64,000 nt of DNA from Fusarium oxysporum f. sp. lycopersici 4287 (Eukaryota; Ascomycota; Sordariomycetes; Hypocreales; Nectriaceae). The stretch spans positions 453,047 to 517,046 of the forward strand of contig NC_030988.1 in assembly GCF_000149955.1 (NCBI RefSeq), given 5' to 3'. Numbering within the stretch: the first letter of the stretch is position 1; every line of letters starts with the position of its first letter. Shown here piece by piece: positions 1-10,765 of this stretch. The notes under the pieces are model-generated. The model was not told where the DNA came from. It made no database searches and worked only from the letters and a program-made list of their open reading frames with translations. The position numbers were made by a program, and so were the translations under genes.

Positions 1-1243
1 ATGAGGAATCACATGGCCGATGTGAGCCCGATCAGCTTCTGAGGCATGCTGACGACTGCTAACAGGCTTAACTATAGCCAAAACAGTCTCCAGGCGTATC
101 CAGAAGTGAGGGTTATTGACAGACTCCAGCACCCTCGGAAGAAGCTCGAGAGACCCGGAGGCTAGCTCTGCCCTCACGTCAGGGCGGCGAGCGTATGTTT
201 GGAGAGGTTCTTTACAGCGTAAAACTGACCATAAAGCATTGAATTGGCTGCCCCAGCGTTTGATTGCGCTAAAGCGAGCGGTTAGTTAGAGCTAAGAGTC
301 AGAAAAACTGAAAGACGCACGCAGATAAAAACGCCTTATGGTGGCCCCAAGCTGCCTTTTGTGCTTCTCTCAATCGAGCCAACTGCAGTTTCGACTTCTT
401 GAAGAAGGTGACAATTAATGTAGCGCTTTTGAATGCCTCCTCAAAGAACGGCTGCTCTAGGATGTCCTTGATGAGTAGCTGTAGCCCATGTGAATCGCAG
501 AGCGAAAAGAAGCAATGTTGGAATTCCTTTCTTGCAGCCAAATGCACATGAGCTTTCCTCATCACACTATCCGTATCTGTGCAAAACGAGTTAATGCGCA
601 AGAAGTTACCCTTGCAAATTATCTCCAGCTCAGGATACAAAAGATCGATGTAGTGCTCAGCCGTGTGTTGAATCTGTCCCGTATCAAACGTCTTCCAATA
701 GAACGCCAGACCATTTGCCACCGGTATCGAGATATTGATAATTCGATTACTCGTGATATTGTCTGAGCTGTCAAAGATCACGTTGATACGTTCTGTCTGG
801 TCGAGGATATCTTGGACTTGGTTGTGGTACTCAGAATAGGTCGGGGCTAGCAGCCGCTGCACTCGGCGACGAGACGGTGGTTGCCAAGCAGTATTCAGCT
901 TGCTCAACAGAATCCGCATTCGTTTGGACTCGAATAGGTTAAATGGACGGCCATCAGCGAAAATTGCTCTAGCAGCAAGCTCATCAAGCATCTGCTTAAA
1001 AGTCTTGTCTACCACAGGAAAGTGCTGAGTAAGTTAAGACTGCTCAGACTGTTGCTGCCCTCTGTAATTGGGGCAATGGCGAAGTAAGTGCTTCTTCTGA
1101 CGAGTAGTGCCTTTGGCTGTCTCGTGGCCGCAGTGCTTGCACTTGACTCGTGAGTTCTTGAACCCTGAGCTAGCGTCCGAGGAAATCGTGATAAATTCTC
1201 GGTGGACCTGGTGGTCGGCTGGCCTTCCAGAGGTTCGAGGCAT
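1..1243 (-). pseudogene. hAT-family transposase, partial (3' end beyond window)
   Basis: Would encode a hAT DNA transposase. From 1243 downward there is a BED-like zinc finger (C-x2-C then H and C ligands) followed by the conserved body with the N-V-I-F-D-S-S-D and CDSHGLQLL motifs, colinear with the intact hAT at 39217-41274. The frame is broken by one in-frame TAA at 1034-1036. The frame then ends at 299, but a good 52-nt intron (donor GTGCGT at 320, CTAAC branch site, acceptor AG at 269) restores it exactly: A-F-L-S-A joins A-I-K-R-W-G-S-Q-F, aligning without gap to the intact copy, and the frame stays open to base 1. The stop could be a CAA-to-TAA change of RIP type. No terminal inverted repeat is visible on the right side. 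Confidence 0.85.
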
Positions 1244-1475
1244 TGTAGAAGAAGCATGAAGGGTCTGAAGGTAGTGGGAAGTCAGATTGGGAAGTTTCAG
1301 GGGATACAGCGATAGGCTGTTGAAGGCTGTGGAGAAAAGGAGGTCGGAACAGGGATTAAGGTTACATTGATCCTATACACTAAGCCAGTTCTGGAAGGAG
1401 CTATAAAACGCGCCTGTTTTAAATATTTAATACAAAAAGCGCATTTTATTTAATGATACGGTATTAAATCCATCC

Positions 1476-2315
1476 CTAGACAGTTTGTAGTATCCTCTCC
1501 TCCCATTTTCCTAATAGCTGGTCTTTGCTAGAAGCCTCTGGGCATGGTTCTACTAGCCATTCCAATCCCTTCTCCTCATGGTATGATTTATCCGCGTATT
1601 CCAGCTCGGCTCCTTTCAACAATTTCTCCAAGGACTTCCGTTCTTTTTCCGTTGTTGCACCAATGCTCCACCTGATAGTTTCTATACTGTCAGACGTCCA
1701 TACCTTTTGGAGTAGATATCGGAGCCCCTCTTTTAGCTCCGGGGGAGCCAGATTCTCAAAGACTAGATAACACAATTGTACTTCTCTGAGGTTTTTCCTC
1801 GGCCCGACCATGGATTGATCGTCTCTGAGGCTTTCGCTCAGTCCGACCCTAGATAGATCGACTTCGTCATAGAGGTGCGGGTTACTGTATTGGATACCTG
1901 GAGGCACAAAGAGTGGGTGTTGAAGATATATCTTCCACCCGTCAAGAACCCTCTCACAGCGTGCTTTAGACTCCGGGTCCGGTGAAGAATATATGTTGAT
2001 CGCTATTGGACACCGGGTGAATTGTAAACATTCCACTGGCAAAAACGAGTCGACAGTCACGCCAAGGCGGCATATGTTTTCGCCCAATGACAACAGATCG
2101 TGAAGAATCGACGATAGTCCATCGTCCAATGTAGCGAATTCACCAATACGTAGACGAGACTTGTTCGGAATTGCGAAGAGAGCAAAGTGCCAGGGCTCAC
2201 GTTGATGATCTCCAGCCCTGAGTTTTGTTGAATCCTTGGTGAGAAGATTGCTGATGTCGACAGGAGCGTTGATACCAAGAGCTTCGATAAACTTATGTCG
2301 GGACGTAACGTCCAA
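1476..2315 (-). CDS. Hypothetical protein, 279 aa, possible helicase-leader fragment
   Basis: Single open frame starting at ATG 2315 and ending at 1476. It is soluble, with no signal peptide or membrane segment. A central stretch around residues 105-155 (P-D-P...C-x-RVL-D...I-Y-L-Q-H-P-L-F...Y-S-N-P-H-L) resembles, from memory and unverified, the leader that precedes the SNF2 helicase core in some fungal proteins. No helicase motif follows, so this would be an N-terminal fragment or an independent protein. It sits between the hAT relic and the disrupted PARP locus. It may equally be an uncharacterised lineage-specific protein; function is unknown. Confidence 0.55.
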   Translation of the reverse strand: MDVTSRHKFIEALGINAPVDISNLLTKDSTKLRAGDHQREPWHFALFAIPNKSRLRIGEFATLDDGLSSILHDLLSLGENICRLGVTVDSFLPVECLQFTRCPIAINIYSSPDPESKARCERVLDGWKIYLQHPLFVPPGIQYSNPHLYDEVDLSRVGLSESLRDDQSMVGPRKNLREVQLCYLVFENLAPPELKEGLRYLLQKVWTSDSIETIRWSIGATTEKERKSLEKLLKGAELEYADKSYHEEKGLEWLVEPCPEASSKDQLLGKWEERILQTV

Positions 2316-2526
2316 ATGACAAAGCTTAGTATTGACCCGACTAATCTAGTAAAAATTAGCAAGATTAAATTAGGCAGGTCGATAAACTGACACTCCCCAT
2401 ACAGACCATGGGCGGCTGCGGTAAAGAAAATATGTTGGTGGTCATGGTTGCTTCGAAATGAACGGCGGGAAGTAAGGACTCAGCCATAACTAAGGATACA
2501 GAATGGGACGACCCCTATGTATGTAT

Positions 2527-2778
2527 TTATGCCGCTCTGACTGGCCAGGCAGCCACCCTGGGGTCGCGAATGTAAAAGTACAAGGCACCACCAAGATCAA
2601 AGTGGCCACGTCGCCAACCATCAAATCTCGCGGGGTCGAAAATCAGCCCCGCAACGCACACTCCTTTGCTTGTAAGAATTTCCGGACTACCACCAATCAT
2701 ACGGTTTGAGACCCCTGCAAGTGCTCCCATTAAAAACGTCAGTGCCGAAGCCGTTAGGCAGACTAGGCAGATACTGTA
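2527..2778 (-). CDS. Short open frame with hydrophobic start, doubtful
   Basis: About 80 codons open on the minus strand just upstream of the PARP exon. The leading part (residues S-I-C-L-V-C-L-T-A-S-A-L-T-F-L-M) is hydrophobic and could be a membrane or signal segment. It is preceded by an intron-acceptor-like TTACAG near 2780. No family is recognised; it may be a terminal exon, a relic or chance. Confidence 0.2.
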   Translation of the reverse strand, partial: YSICLVCLTASALTFLMGALAGVSNRMIGGSPEILTSKGVCVAGLIFDPARFDGWRRGHFDLGGALYFYIRDPRVAAWPVRAA

Positions 2779-2849
2779 AGTCGCGTCGACAGCTACAGCC
2801 TAGTGAGTGTTCAGGCAGAAGTATACAGCTTTTATAAGCAGGCTAATGA

Positions 2850-2928
2850 CACTGTGTGGAGACCCAAGCAGAATCTGATAGTGTTACAAAAGAGGAAGCT
2901 ACAACTGTTCATCACTGTACTCATAAAA
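2850..2928 (+). pseudogene. PARP gene, exon piece upstream of LINE insertion
   Basis: Short open stretch that, when the LINE is skipped, reads in frame into the PARP catalytic domain that starts again at 8582. The last 13 bases (2916-2928) are the target-site duplication. A possible intron lies just upstream (CTAAT-like branch site at 2843-2847), but the earlier exons, with WGR and regulatory domains expected for fungal PARP, are not recognisable in the window. The gene is therefore 5'-incomplete as well as interrupted. Confidence 0.6.
2916..2928. repeat. Target-site duplication, left copy (LINE)
   Basis: TGTACTCATAAAA, repeated exactly at 8582-8594 after the LINE tail. The first four bases also fit the TTGTA tail repeat, so the certain length is 9-13 bp. 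Confidence 0.85.
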
Positions 2929-3063
2929 GGAGAACGGAGAGCACTTTTCTAAAAAAAAACGTTTCGGAAAACGATCTTCTTTTTAAAAATAACTTTTATT
3001 TATCCTATTTATCACTTTCAAAAATCCTGAGGACTGCCTGGCGAAGATTCAGGCCCTTGGTGG

Positions 3064-4377
3064 ATGTCTGGTGTTGCGAACCCCGCATCAGACGTCATCA
3101 TCGTCATGGGAGACGACCCCGATGGTTCGGGCAGGGGATATCATCGCCCTCAGCGGAAGAGGGTCAGGACGACGAAGGTATTGGAGATGGAGCAGCAAAA
3201 TGGCGATATGGAATGGCAGGAGGAAGGTGAGACCAGTGAGGGAGCTCTGGGACAGAACCGAGCTCGGAAGCAGGTTGCCCCCAAGTCAGCTGGTGGTATG
3301 GTCGAGGCAGTCCATAGCTTGAAGCAACTACTGGAGCAGGACTTGAACAAGAAAATCGAAGCGATGAAGACCGAATTTCAGCTCGAGTTCACCAAGCTCA
3401 GTGATCGCATGGCCGAGGAAGTCGCCAGGGCCACGGCCCAGATGGCACAAGAATTATCGCAAGTTCGAGACCAGCTCACCCAGGTTTGCGGCGAGCTGGA
3501 GCAGACTCGACTACAGCTAGACATGCTGAACAAGACTGAAACACCACGGTCATCGATTCAATCATATGCAGACGCAGCCAGGATGACATCCACCAGCATG
3601 TCCAGTCAATCTTCGTCTGTAGCCCGATCGGCCACTCCAGAACCGGTGTTCTGCACAGTCGACACATCCAGAGTTCCTGAAGACCATCTTAGAGGCGTTA
3701 CACCAACAATGATTCGTAAAACCGTGGAGCAGGAGATGCGACAGTCGAGTGACCAACCTCACTGGCGATGTGTCGCAGTGACCAGAGATGGACGGAATGC
3801 CAACCGCCTCAGGATTATAGGTAGGAACGAAGAAGAAATACAAAAGATCAAGACCATCCTCGAAACCAGGAAAGCTCCAGGTGCAAGAGTCCTTCGGGAC
3901 CAACTATATCCTATCAAAGTTGATAGCATGAATCGTATGGCTGTCTTTGACCAGGCGTTTAACATCCTCCCTGGAGCAATAGAAGCCTTAAACCAGGAGA
4001 ATGAAGTCCAAATTGCCAAGGTAGCCTGGCTGAGCCGGAAGGTCAACCCCAAGTCATATGGATCCATGGTGGTGTACCTCACTAAGAGCAGCGATGCCAA
4101 GAGGCTACTGCAGGAACACTACTTTCTCATCGCAGGTGAATCGGCATATACGAGTGTATTTGAGCAGACTACTGGACCGGAACAATGCTATAACTGCCAA
4201 GAGCTCGGTCACAAGGCTTTCTCGTGCAGCAAGCCTCGAGTATGTGCAAGGTGCGCTACCATAGGCCACCATCACAGTGAGTGCCAGGCACAGATACCCA
4301 AGTGCGCTCTCTGTAGCGGTCCGCATGAGTCATTCAGCAGAAATTGCTTAAAACTTCACCCTAGGCGGCATGAGTAA
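3064..4377 (+). CDS. LINE ORF1, gag-like RNA-binding protein
   Basis: 437-residue protein that would coat the LINE RNA. The N-terminus is basic and acidic in patches. Residues about 80-160 are a Glu/Gln/Leu-rich coiled coil likely to drive multimerisation, followed by a Ser/Thr-rich linker and a folded middle region. The C-terminus holds three cysteine/histidine knuckles from about residue 374: C-Y-N-C...H...C, C-A-R-C...H...C and C-A-L-C...H...C. This coiled-coil plus CCHC layout is usual for ORF1 of fungal Tad-clade LINEs. ATG 3064 is the first in-frame start after the 5' UTR. The stop codon overlaps the ORF2 start, suggesting reinitiation as the way ORF2 is translated. Confidence 0.88.
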   Translation: MSGVANPASDVIIVMGDDPDGSGRGYHRPQRKRVRTTKVLEMEQQNGDMEWQEEGETSEGALGQNRARKQVAPKSAGGMVEAVHSLKQLLEQDLNKKIEAMKTEFQLEFTKLSDRMAEEVARATAQMAQELSQVRDQLTQVCGELEQTRLQLDMLNKTETPRSSIQSYADAARMTSTSMSSQSSSVARSATPEPVFCTVDTSRVPEDHLRGVTPTMIRKTVEQEMRQSSDQPHWRCVAVTRDGRNANRLRIIGRNEEEIQKIKTILETRKAPGARVLRDQLYPIKVDSMNRMAVFDQAFNILPGAIEALNQENEVQIAKVAWLSRKVNPKSYGSMVVYLTKSSDAKRLLQEHYFLIAGESAYTSVFEQTTGPEQCYNCQELGHKAFSCSKPRVCARCATIGHHHSECQAQIPKCALCSGPHESFSRNCLKLHPRRHE

Positions 4378-7300
4378 GGTGTTCCAAGTAATGCAACTAA
4401 ATGTGAGAAAGCAGGATACAGTGCACGAGAGCCTCATGAACGATGATCAACTCCAAGACTACTCAGTGATAGCGATCCAAGAGCCCCAGGCACACCAAAA
4501 GGACGGCAAGCTACTAACAGTTCCTATGGGTCACCCCAGATGGGTTAAGATGGTCCCTACAGTTTGGGAGAAGGGCAGATGGCCGATCCGAAGCATGTTA
4601 TGGGTGAACAAGGATATAGAGGCGGAGCAGATACCAATAAAGACAGCGGACATGACGGCAGCTATACTACGACTCCCTGAGCGACTGGTCCTGGTTGTGT
4701 CCGTCTATGTACCAGGACGAGACGATCAAGCGTTGCAAGACACCTGTAACCTTCTGCGTCAGGTCATCTCAGGCACAAGAAGACAGGCCGATAGACTGGT
4801 GGATGTGGTGGTTGTCGGTGACTTCAATCGGCACGACCAATTGTGGGGAGGAGACGATGTTTCCCTTACTAGGCAAGGCGAAGCTGATCAGATCATCCAT
4901 CTTATGAGTGAGCTTGATCTCACGAGCCTGCTTCCCAGAGGAACGAAGACGTGGAATGGCGGAGACTTTGAGACAACAGTCGACCTGGTCCTCGCTTCCG
5001 CAGATATAGCGTCTTCAACGGTCAAGTGTATGGTACACGGCACAGAGCACGGATCTGACCATCGCGCTATCGAGACGGAGTTTGATATCTCTGTCCCAGT
5101 ACCACAAGTTCGAGAACGGCTTTTACTCAAGAATGCACCATGGAAAGAAATCAACATTCGGATCGCCACGGCACTGAAGTCTAGTCCAGAGGAATGTACC
5201 GTACAGCAGAAGACCGACAGGCTTATGACCGTGGTGTTAGAGGCGATCCGCGCGCTGACACCCAGAGCTAAGCCGTCGCCCTATGCAAAACGATGGTGGA
5301 CTTCAGACCTCACGCAGCTCCGCCAGATACATACGCATTGGAGGAATCGCGCTAGAGCATCGAGACGAGCGGGGCGAATATGCGAAGAGCTGGAAGAGAC
5401 AGCTCGAGGAGCAGCAAAGCAGTATCACGATGCGATCAGACAGCAGAAAAAGACACACTGGAACGAATTCCTAGCTGACAACGATAACATCTGGAAGGCA
5501 GCAAAGTACCTCAAGTCTGGAGAAGATACAGCATTTGGCAAGGTACCCCAGCTCACAAGGGCTGATGGCACCCGCACGACCAACAACAGGGAACAAGCCG
5601 AGGAGATGTTGACCACCTTCTTCCCCCCGTTACCAGAGCAAATCGAAGAGGAAGGCGAACGACCTCAGCGTGGAGCTGCCATTAGCATGCCAGATATCAC
5701 TATGGAGGAGGTAGAGAGACAGCTCTCCATGGCCAAGTCTTGGAAAGCACCTGGTGAGGACGGATTGCCCACCGTAGTCTGGAAGCAGATCTGGCCGTCT
5801 GTTAAGGACCGAGTCCTCTCACTGTTTCGTGCATCGTTGAGAGAAGGAGTGCTGCCGAGCCAATGGAGACATGCCAAGATCATTCCACTCAAGAAATCAA
5901 ACAAAGAAAATTATTCGATTGCGAAGGCATGGAGACCCATATCACTCTTATCCACGCTAGGCAAGATACTAGAGTCGGTCGTCGCGGAACGGATCTCACA
6001 TGCCGTTGAGACATACGGATTGCTGCCAACAAATCACTTTGGAGCTCGCAAACAGCGTTCTGCTGAGCAGGCCTTGATGTTACTACAAGAGCAGATCTAC
6101 GCCGCCTGGCGGGGTCGATGGATCCTTAGCCTAGTGAGTTTCGATGTCAAGGGAGCCTACAACGGAGTGTGCAAAGAAAGACTCATCCAAAGGTTGAGAG
6201 CTAGAGGCATACCAGAGGATCTGCTTCGCTGGATTGAAGCATTTTGCTCGCATCGTACGGCAACTATTCAGGTCAATGGACAAATATCGGAGACACGAAG
6301 CTTACCACAAGCTGGGCTGCCACAAGGCTCACCTCTGTCTCCAATTCTGTTTCTGTTTTTCAATGCAGACCTCGTACAGCAGCCCATAGATTGCTACGGG
6401 GGAGCGATAGCGTTTGTGGATGACTTTACGGCCTGGGTAACAGGTCCAACAGCAGAGGGCAATCGTGATGGGATCAAGAAGATCATTAAGAAGGCACTAG
6501 ACTGGGAAAAGAGAAGTGGCGCAACTTTCGAGACGGACAAGACGGCAATTATACACTTTACTCGGAAAGCGTATAAGCTCAACTCGGAGCCTTTCGAGAT
6601 CAGAGGACAGCTTGTCCCACCGAAAACCCAGGTCAAGGTCCTCGGAATGATCATGGATTCGGGCCTCAAATACAAAGAGCACATTGCACGAGCAGCGGCC
6701 AAAGGCTTGAATGCTGCGATGGAGCTACAGAGGCTCAGGGGCCTTACACCACGAACAGCACGACAGTTGTTTACAGCCACAGTGGCTCCAGTAGTGGATT
6801 ACGCATCGAATGTATGGATGCACGCCTGCAGATATAGGAGGGCGAGTCCTATCAACAGGGTTCAGAGGATTGGAGCGAACACCATCGTAGGAACGTTCCT
6901 CACGGTGGCAACAAGCGTAGCGGAAGCAGAGGCGCACATCGCTAGTGCACATGAGCGGTTCTGGAGACGGGCCATCAAGATGTGGACTGATCTACATACC
7001 CTTCCGACAACCAACCCTCTCCGAAGCTCTACATCTCGCATTCGAAAGTTCAGAAGATACAATCGCTCGCCATTCTACGAGGTAGCAGTGGCACTCAATG
7101 AGATCCCGATGGAAGAACTAGAAACGATCAACCCTTTCACGTTGGCACCCTGGGTAGAACGGGTGCAGGCTATAGTGGATGATGGGGATAGTGTTGAGAC
7201 GACACAAGCAGATCTAGGATGGGCGGTACGCGCCGCAGTGAGTAGTTCAGCACGGAATGGGGTAGTCGGAGTCGGCGGGGCCATCGAGATCCCTGCCTCG

Positions 7301-8140
7301 GTGCGAGGAGGACCGAAGCTTGAGCGCTTTTCCTTCACGCTCGGCATGAGGACGGAGCAGAACCCATTTTCTGGACAACTAGCAGCGATGGCTTACGCGT
7401 TGAGACACTTACCCGACCTTGAGTATCGAAGCGTGGCACTGTTGGCGAGCAACAAAGCCGCCGCGCTCACGGTCCGAAACCCTCGCCAGCAGTCCGGTCA
7501 AGAGTATGTTGGATGCATATATGATTCCATCGATGTATTGAGGGTCAAAGGAAACGTGGTGGCTGTCGTATGGATGCCCATCAGTGCTGAACACAGGCTC
7601 CTGAAAATGGCTAAGAAGGAGGCGCGAAGTGCGAGCCAAGACGGTGCCGACCCGGCTCGGAAGTTTCCCCGAATGCGATCAACGACCCTGAACATAGTTC
7701 AATCAGGTAAGCATACTAGGAAACAGCTACCAGATAACGTCGGGAGGTTTTCAAAGAAGGTCGATGCCGCACTCCCAGGCAAGCACACCCGACTGCTCTA
7801 TGATGGCTTGTCACGGAGAGAAGCCAGCGTGCTAGCACAACTTAGGACAGGCATGGCCAGATTAAATGGATACCTCTTCCGGATCAGCGTAGCAGCGTCA
7901 CAGAAATGCGTATGCGGGCAAGCGATAGAGACAGTAGAACACTTTCTCTTTCGATGCACGAAATGGACAGCGCATAGGACTGAAATGCTGCAATGCACGG
8001 AGACATTGAGAGGAAATCTCTCGTTCTACCTAGGAGGAAAATCACCATCGGATGACGCAAAGTGGACGCCAAACATGCAGGCAGTCCATGCAACTATACG
8101 ATTTGCAATGGCCACAGGCCGACTCGACACACAATACTGA
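4370..8140 (+). CDS. LINE ORF2: endonuclease, reverse transcriptase, RNase H-like
   Basis: 1256-residue replication protein for target-primed reverse transcription. An APE-type endonuclease occupies roughly residues 1-230 ([25 protein letters not shown]). The reverse transcriptase spans about 480-760, with [17 protein letters not shown] and the catalytic F-V-D-D-F near residue 683. An RNase H-like region sits around 950-1070, but its acidic catalytic positions look replaced (S-A-R-N-G where D-G-S is usual, G-Q-L where A-E-L is usual). The C-terminus has a C-x-C-G...H...C knuckle. The frame is uninterrupted, so the element is potentially competent. Confidence 0.92.
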   Translation: MSKVFQVMQLNVRKQDTVHESLMNDDQLQDYSVIAIQEPQAHQKDGKLLTVPMGHPRWVKMVPTVWEKGRWPIRSMLWVNKDIEAEQIPIKTADMTAAILRLPERLVLVVSVYVPGRDDQALQDTCNLLRQVISGTRRQADRLVDVVVVGDFNRHDQLWGGDDVSLTRQGEADQIIHLMSELDLTSLLPRGTKTWNGGDFETTVDLVLASADIASSTVKCMVHGTEHGSDHRAIETEFDISVPVPQVRERLLLKNAPWKEINIRIATALKSSPEECTVQQKTDRLMTVVLEAIRALTPRAKPSPYAKRWWTSDLTQLRQIHTHWRNRARASRRAGRICEELEETARGAAKQYHDAIRQQKKTHWNEFLADNDNIWKAAKYLKSGEDTAFGKVPQLTRADGTRTTNNREQAEEMLTTFFPPLPEQIEEEGERPQRGAAISMPDITMEEVERQLSMAKSWKAPGEDGLPTVVWKQIWPSVKDRVLSLFRASLREGVLPSQWRHAKIIPLKKSNKENYSIAKAWRPISLLSTLGKILESVVAERISHAVETYGLLPTNHFGARKQRSAEQALMLLQEQIYAAWRGRWILSLVSFDVKGAYNGVCKERLIQRLRARGIPEDLLRWIEAFCSHRTATIQVNGQISETRSLPQAGLPQGSPLSPILFLFFNADLVQQPIDCYGGAIAFVDDFTAWVTGPTAEGNRDGIKKIIKKALDWEKRSGATFETDKTAIIHFTRKAYKLNSEPFEIRGQLVPPKTQVKVLGMIMDSGLKYKEHIARAAAKGLNAAMELQRLRGLTPRTARQLFTATVAPVVDYASNVWMHACRYRRASPINRVQRIGANTIVGTFLTVATSVAEAEAHIASAHERFWRRAIKMWTDLHTLPTTNPLRSSTSRIRKFRRYNRSPFYEVAVALNEIPMEELETINPFTLAPWVERVQAIVDDGDSVETTQADLGWAVRAAVSSSARNGVVGVGGAIEIPASVRGGPKLERFSFTLGMRTEQNPFSGQLAAMAYALRHLPDLEYRSVALLASNKAAALTVRNPRQQSGQEYVGCIYDSIDVLRVKGNVVAVVWMPISAEHRLLKMAKKEARSASQDGADPARKFPRMRSTTLNIVQSGKHTRKQLPDNVGRFSKKVDAALPGKHTRLLYDGLSRREASVLAQLRTGMARLNGYLFRISVAASQKCVCGQAIETVEHFLFRCTKWTAHRTEMLQCTETLRGNLSFYLGGKSPSDDAKWTPNMQAVHATIRFAMATGRLDTQY

Positions 8141-8581
8141 AACCAGATTGCAAGAATCTCACCTACTTTTACTAACCTACTTACACTAAACACCAAACAC
8201 CAAACACCCCGTCTCATACAAGCGGACGTCGCTTCAGCCGCCGTAGATAGGACGTTGAACACTTGAAGAAAAGCCTTCAAGCTAGTTCGCTGGCTATGCT
8301 AGTAAATCACGGGAAAACGCAGGGAGCAATAGGGTAGAAGGAAAAGCACAATCGAGGAACAGGCGCATTATGGGCTCGAGGAGACCTATTTCAATTCATA
8401 TGGTGAAAAGCAAGGTACAGTCTGGGCTCTAGGAAACGCGGACACAGATTGAGAAACGTGTAGCACAGCATGGGTTCGGGGAGAAGAGGACGAAAATCAG
8501 GCAATGTACGTAAGCATTAGTGATTAGTGCCCTATCGGCCAAAATAAGCCGCCGGGCGTAATAAATTGTATTGTATTGTAT
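8141..8581 (+). other. LINE 3' UTR with TTGTA tail
   Basis: Non-coding 3' end of the LINE, also present at the end of the second copy (41806-42247). It contains the shared motif GCCGCCGGGCGTAATAAAT close to the end, then the pentanucleotide tail at about 8566-8581 that merges into the duplicated target. Confidence 0.75.
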
Positions 8582-8594
8582 TGTACTCATAAAA
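8582..8594. repeat. Target-site duplication, right copy (LINE)
   Basis: Exact second copy of the 2916-2928 sequence, immediately after the pentanucleotide tail. Confidence 0.85.
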
Positions 8595-9355
8595 CTGTTT
8601 TCGTAGTCGGAAATACCATCCGCATCAGGCGACAAGAGGATTTCAAGCGATTTAACGATTCGGTTTTCCATAAGATGGAGTCGGATCGTTGTCTTCTCTG
8701 GCAGGGTTTGAGAGTTACAAACTATGCTGGTATCCTTAGCCATGGTCTCCTAATTGCTCCCTGTGAATCTCCCATGTCAGGGTATATGCTTGGCAAGGGC
8801 ATTTATGTTGCTGAGATGTCTTCTAAGTCAGCCAGCTCCTGCCATCACACAAAGCCTGGCGGCGAGGGCTCGCTCCTTCTTTGTGAAGCTGAGCTTGGAA
8901 CTCCCAGGCAAATACTCACTGTGGCTAACCACAAAGCTGGCGGTGGCGCCAAGGAACAAGGCATGCACAGTACCAGGGGTCTAGGTCGCCTGGTTCCCAG
9001 CGAATGGGTCGATGCTGGTATTGTTCACAAGGATCTCAAAGGGTATTAAGATGGTAAGGTTTGGCCTTTTATTTCTCATTTATGCATCATTCCTATGTGC
9101 GTGCTAGCATTCATACAGCCCGACCACAGAGTCAACCATTTTAAGACCAACGTCCGGGGTACAACTCTGAAATATAATGAGTACACTTGCTACGATATTT
9201 CCCAGGTCAGGTTATGTTACCTACTTCAGGTAAATGTTCAAGCGCAACAGAGTGGTAGTGTCCGAAGGACTCATGATCATATTGGATACTATGGGAGGAG
9301 TCTCGCAATAGTTCTACCTAACCAATATATTCTAGGCAGCCAACATCTAAGCTAA
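8582..9355 (+). pseudogene. Poly(ADP-ribose) polymerase catalytic domain, disrupted
   Basis: PARP transfers ADP-ribose from NAD+ to proteins in DNA-damage signalling in the nucleus. The catalytic fold is clear: L-L-W-Q-G, N-Y-A-G-I-L-S-H-G-L, G-Y-M-L-G-K-G-I-Y-V-A, S-S-K-S-A, then after an intron K-Y-N-E-Y-T-C-Y-D and Y-L-L-Q. The NAD-binding His of the usual L-L-W-H-G is Gln here, while the Tyr and Glu of the triad remain. The reading frame breaks at CTCAAAGGG (9035-9043), where one extra base gives a premature TAA at 9047. Correcting it leads into a 65-nt intron (9054-9118) and then the last exon. With the LINE upstream, the gene is not functional. Confidence 0.82.
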
Positions 9356-9964
9356 ATATTAAGCAAACCCTACGCTTTCCTTTGACTTTATTGTAGTAGT
9401 TCTTCCCATTATTATATTATCATCGCTATTTGTAAGGTTTCTTCCCCACACCTCCACCATTTTGCGATTCCCCACACGACACGACATATGGCGCTTCCTT
9501 GAAGGCCCAAGGATGGCCGATTCGAACGTGAGCCGCCATCTTGTACGAAATCGTGGTGGATTTTCTAGGATTTTTGCCGTTGACCTGGAATCCATGATGG
9601 AGGGAACGGAGCCTTTTATCCCTATCGGAATGTATTTAGAGTTCTATTGCTTGCGAGTGACTTTATTAAAAGATACGCTTGAAAGATCATCTTGGGCAAC
9701 TATGCGGGTGGTTGGCAGGCTGCCTGAAGTGTCTTTTGTGACGGGTTATTGCCATTTATAGTTGAACCTGCCCAGAGCAGAAGCTTATAGCGCGCCTTAC
9801 CTGCTATTCCTCCCTTTAGCCTGGCTGCTACATGTAGCCATTACCATCATTACACAAGTATACTCTATCTCTATATCATTGCGAGATGCTTACTGCCTGG
9901 AACGGACCTTTCTTGTCATCCTCCAAAATTAGCATTTTTTCATCACCCCCATGGCGCACTTCCT
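9356..9964. other. No recognisable gene
   Basis: Spacer between the PARP relic and the next disrupted gene. A 99-codon open frame at 9462-9761 has no recognisable motif. An ATG at 9951 may belong to a leading exon of the downstream gene but is out of frame with it. Confidence 0.5.
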
Positions 9965-10583
9965 TTGCTACGCGCAGGCGATCTCGACGTTGTTGAACAG
10001 CCCAAGGCACTCGCTGAGAAGCTTAAAGCTGAGGAGCTTAAAGCTCGTTTGACTGCACTCTTTCCAGAGGATCACTCTCAGTCTTTTCGCCAGATACTTG
10101 TCACCTCGAAGCCTGTATTCGTCAGTCGTGAACCAAAGAACTCGAAATTCGGCTGCCATGTGCCTAATGTACCGATGCAAGATCTATTAGCCATATGTCA
10201 AGCCGTAAATGAGTGGGAGGCAAACTCGATTTTCTACTCCTCAAATCACTTCAACGCTGTTGGCTCCTATATTACATGGAAAACTTCAGACCTGAAAGCC
10301 TTTTTAGACTTGCTCTCTCCCTGCTATTCAAGTCTGTTGTCCTCGATATCTATCAGCTCCCCTATACTTCAGTCGAAGCAAGGGCAAAGTCAAGAGCCAA
10401 AATTTTCGCTGGTTGGGTTGCAATGTCTGAAGCTTCTTCGAACATCTTGCACCAACCTTAAGACACTGGAGCTCGTCGTGCATCCTGACAATTCGCTCGA
10501 TGTGGCTGGAAACGCTCCCATTGATCTCAGACTCAAGGATTTGTTATCAAGGATTAACGAGGAGCTGAGGCGTATCTACTTAT
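9965..10583 (+). pseudogene. Hypothetical fungal protein, 5' part, split by copia element
   Basis: About 206 codons open up to the 5' LTR. The segment with F-Y-S-S-N-H-F and a later L-R-T-S-C-T-N-L repeats the style of ascomycete F-box/2EXR-like proteins (a short structural-residue core without catalytic motifs), but I cannot assign a named family. No ATG is found in this frame near its beginning, so an upstream exon or loss of the start is likely. The frame continues after the element at 15452: removing the insert and one copy of the CTTAT duplication restores ...R-I-Y-L-L-E-K-V-I... to a stop at 15561-15563. Confidence 0.65.
10579..10583. repeat. Target-site duplication CTTAT, left copy (copia)
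   Basis: CTTAT directly before the 5' LTR; repeated at 15452-15456 directly after the 3' LTR. Five bp is the normal size for LTR retrotransposons. Confidence 0.93.
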
Positions 10584-10765
10584 TGTTGGAAGTACCAAGG
10601 TTTCCCCTCACATCATGATCAAAGTTAATAATACATAGAAGGTTCGAGAACTCAAGGATAACTCAAGTATAAAAGACCTTGATGATTCTTGAATAGAAGA
10701 ACAATAATGAACAACTGAATTCTTACACACAAGTGCACCCGGCATGACTGCGCATCATAACAACA
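10584..10765 (+). repeat. 5' LTR of copia element
   Basis: 182 bp, TGTTGG...ACAACA, carrying the promoter. Identical to 15270-15451. Confidence 0.94.
10668..10675 (+). promoter_or_regulatory. TATA box in 5' LTR
   Basis: TATAAAAG in the middle of the LTR, the probable core promoter for the genomic RNA. The same site is in the 3' LTR. Confidence 0.6.

Larger units (their letters stand above)
2929..8581 (+). mobile_element. Full-length Tad-like non-LTR retrotransposon (LINE)
   Basis: About 5.65 kb element with a short 5' UTR, ORF1 (gag-like, CCHC knuckles) and ORF2 (endonuclease, reverse transcriptase, RNase H-like). A 3' UTR follows, ending in a pentanucleotide tail of (TTGTA) units rather than poly-A. 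The two ORFs overlap by eight bases (ATGAGTAA). It is bounded by a 13-bp direct repeat and lies inside a PARP gene. Both ORFs are open, so it may have moved recently. A second, 5'-truncated copy lies at 41806-46619 on the other strand, and short relics occur near 24.3 kb and 61.7 kb. Tad1, MGR583 and CgT1 are the known fungal relatives by organisation. Confidence 0.9.

Noticed and set aside
4888..5169. Open frames antisense to LINE ORF2
   Set aside because: Shadows of the real ORF with no family signature, as are the others between 3150 and 8093 on the minus strand.
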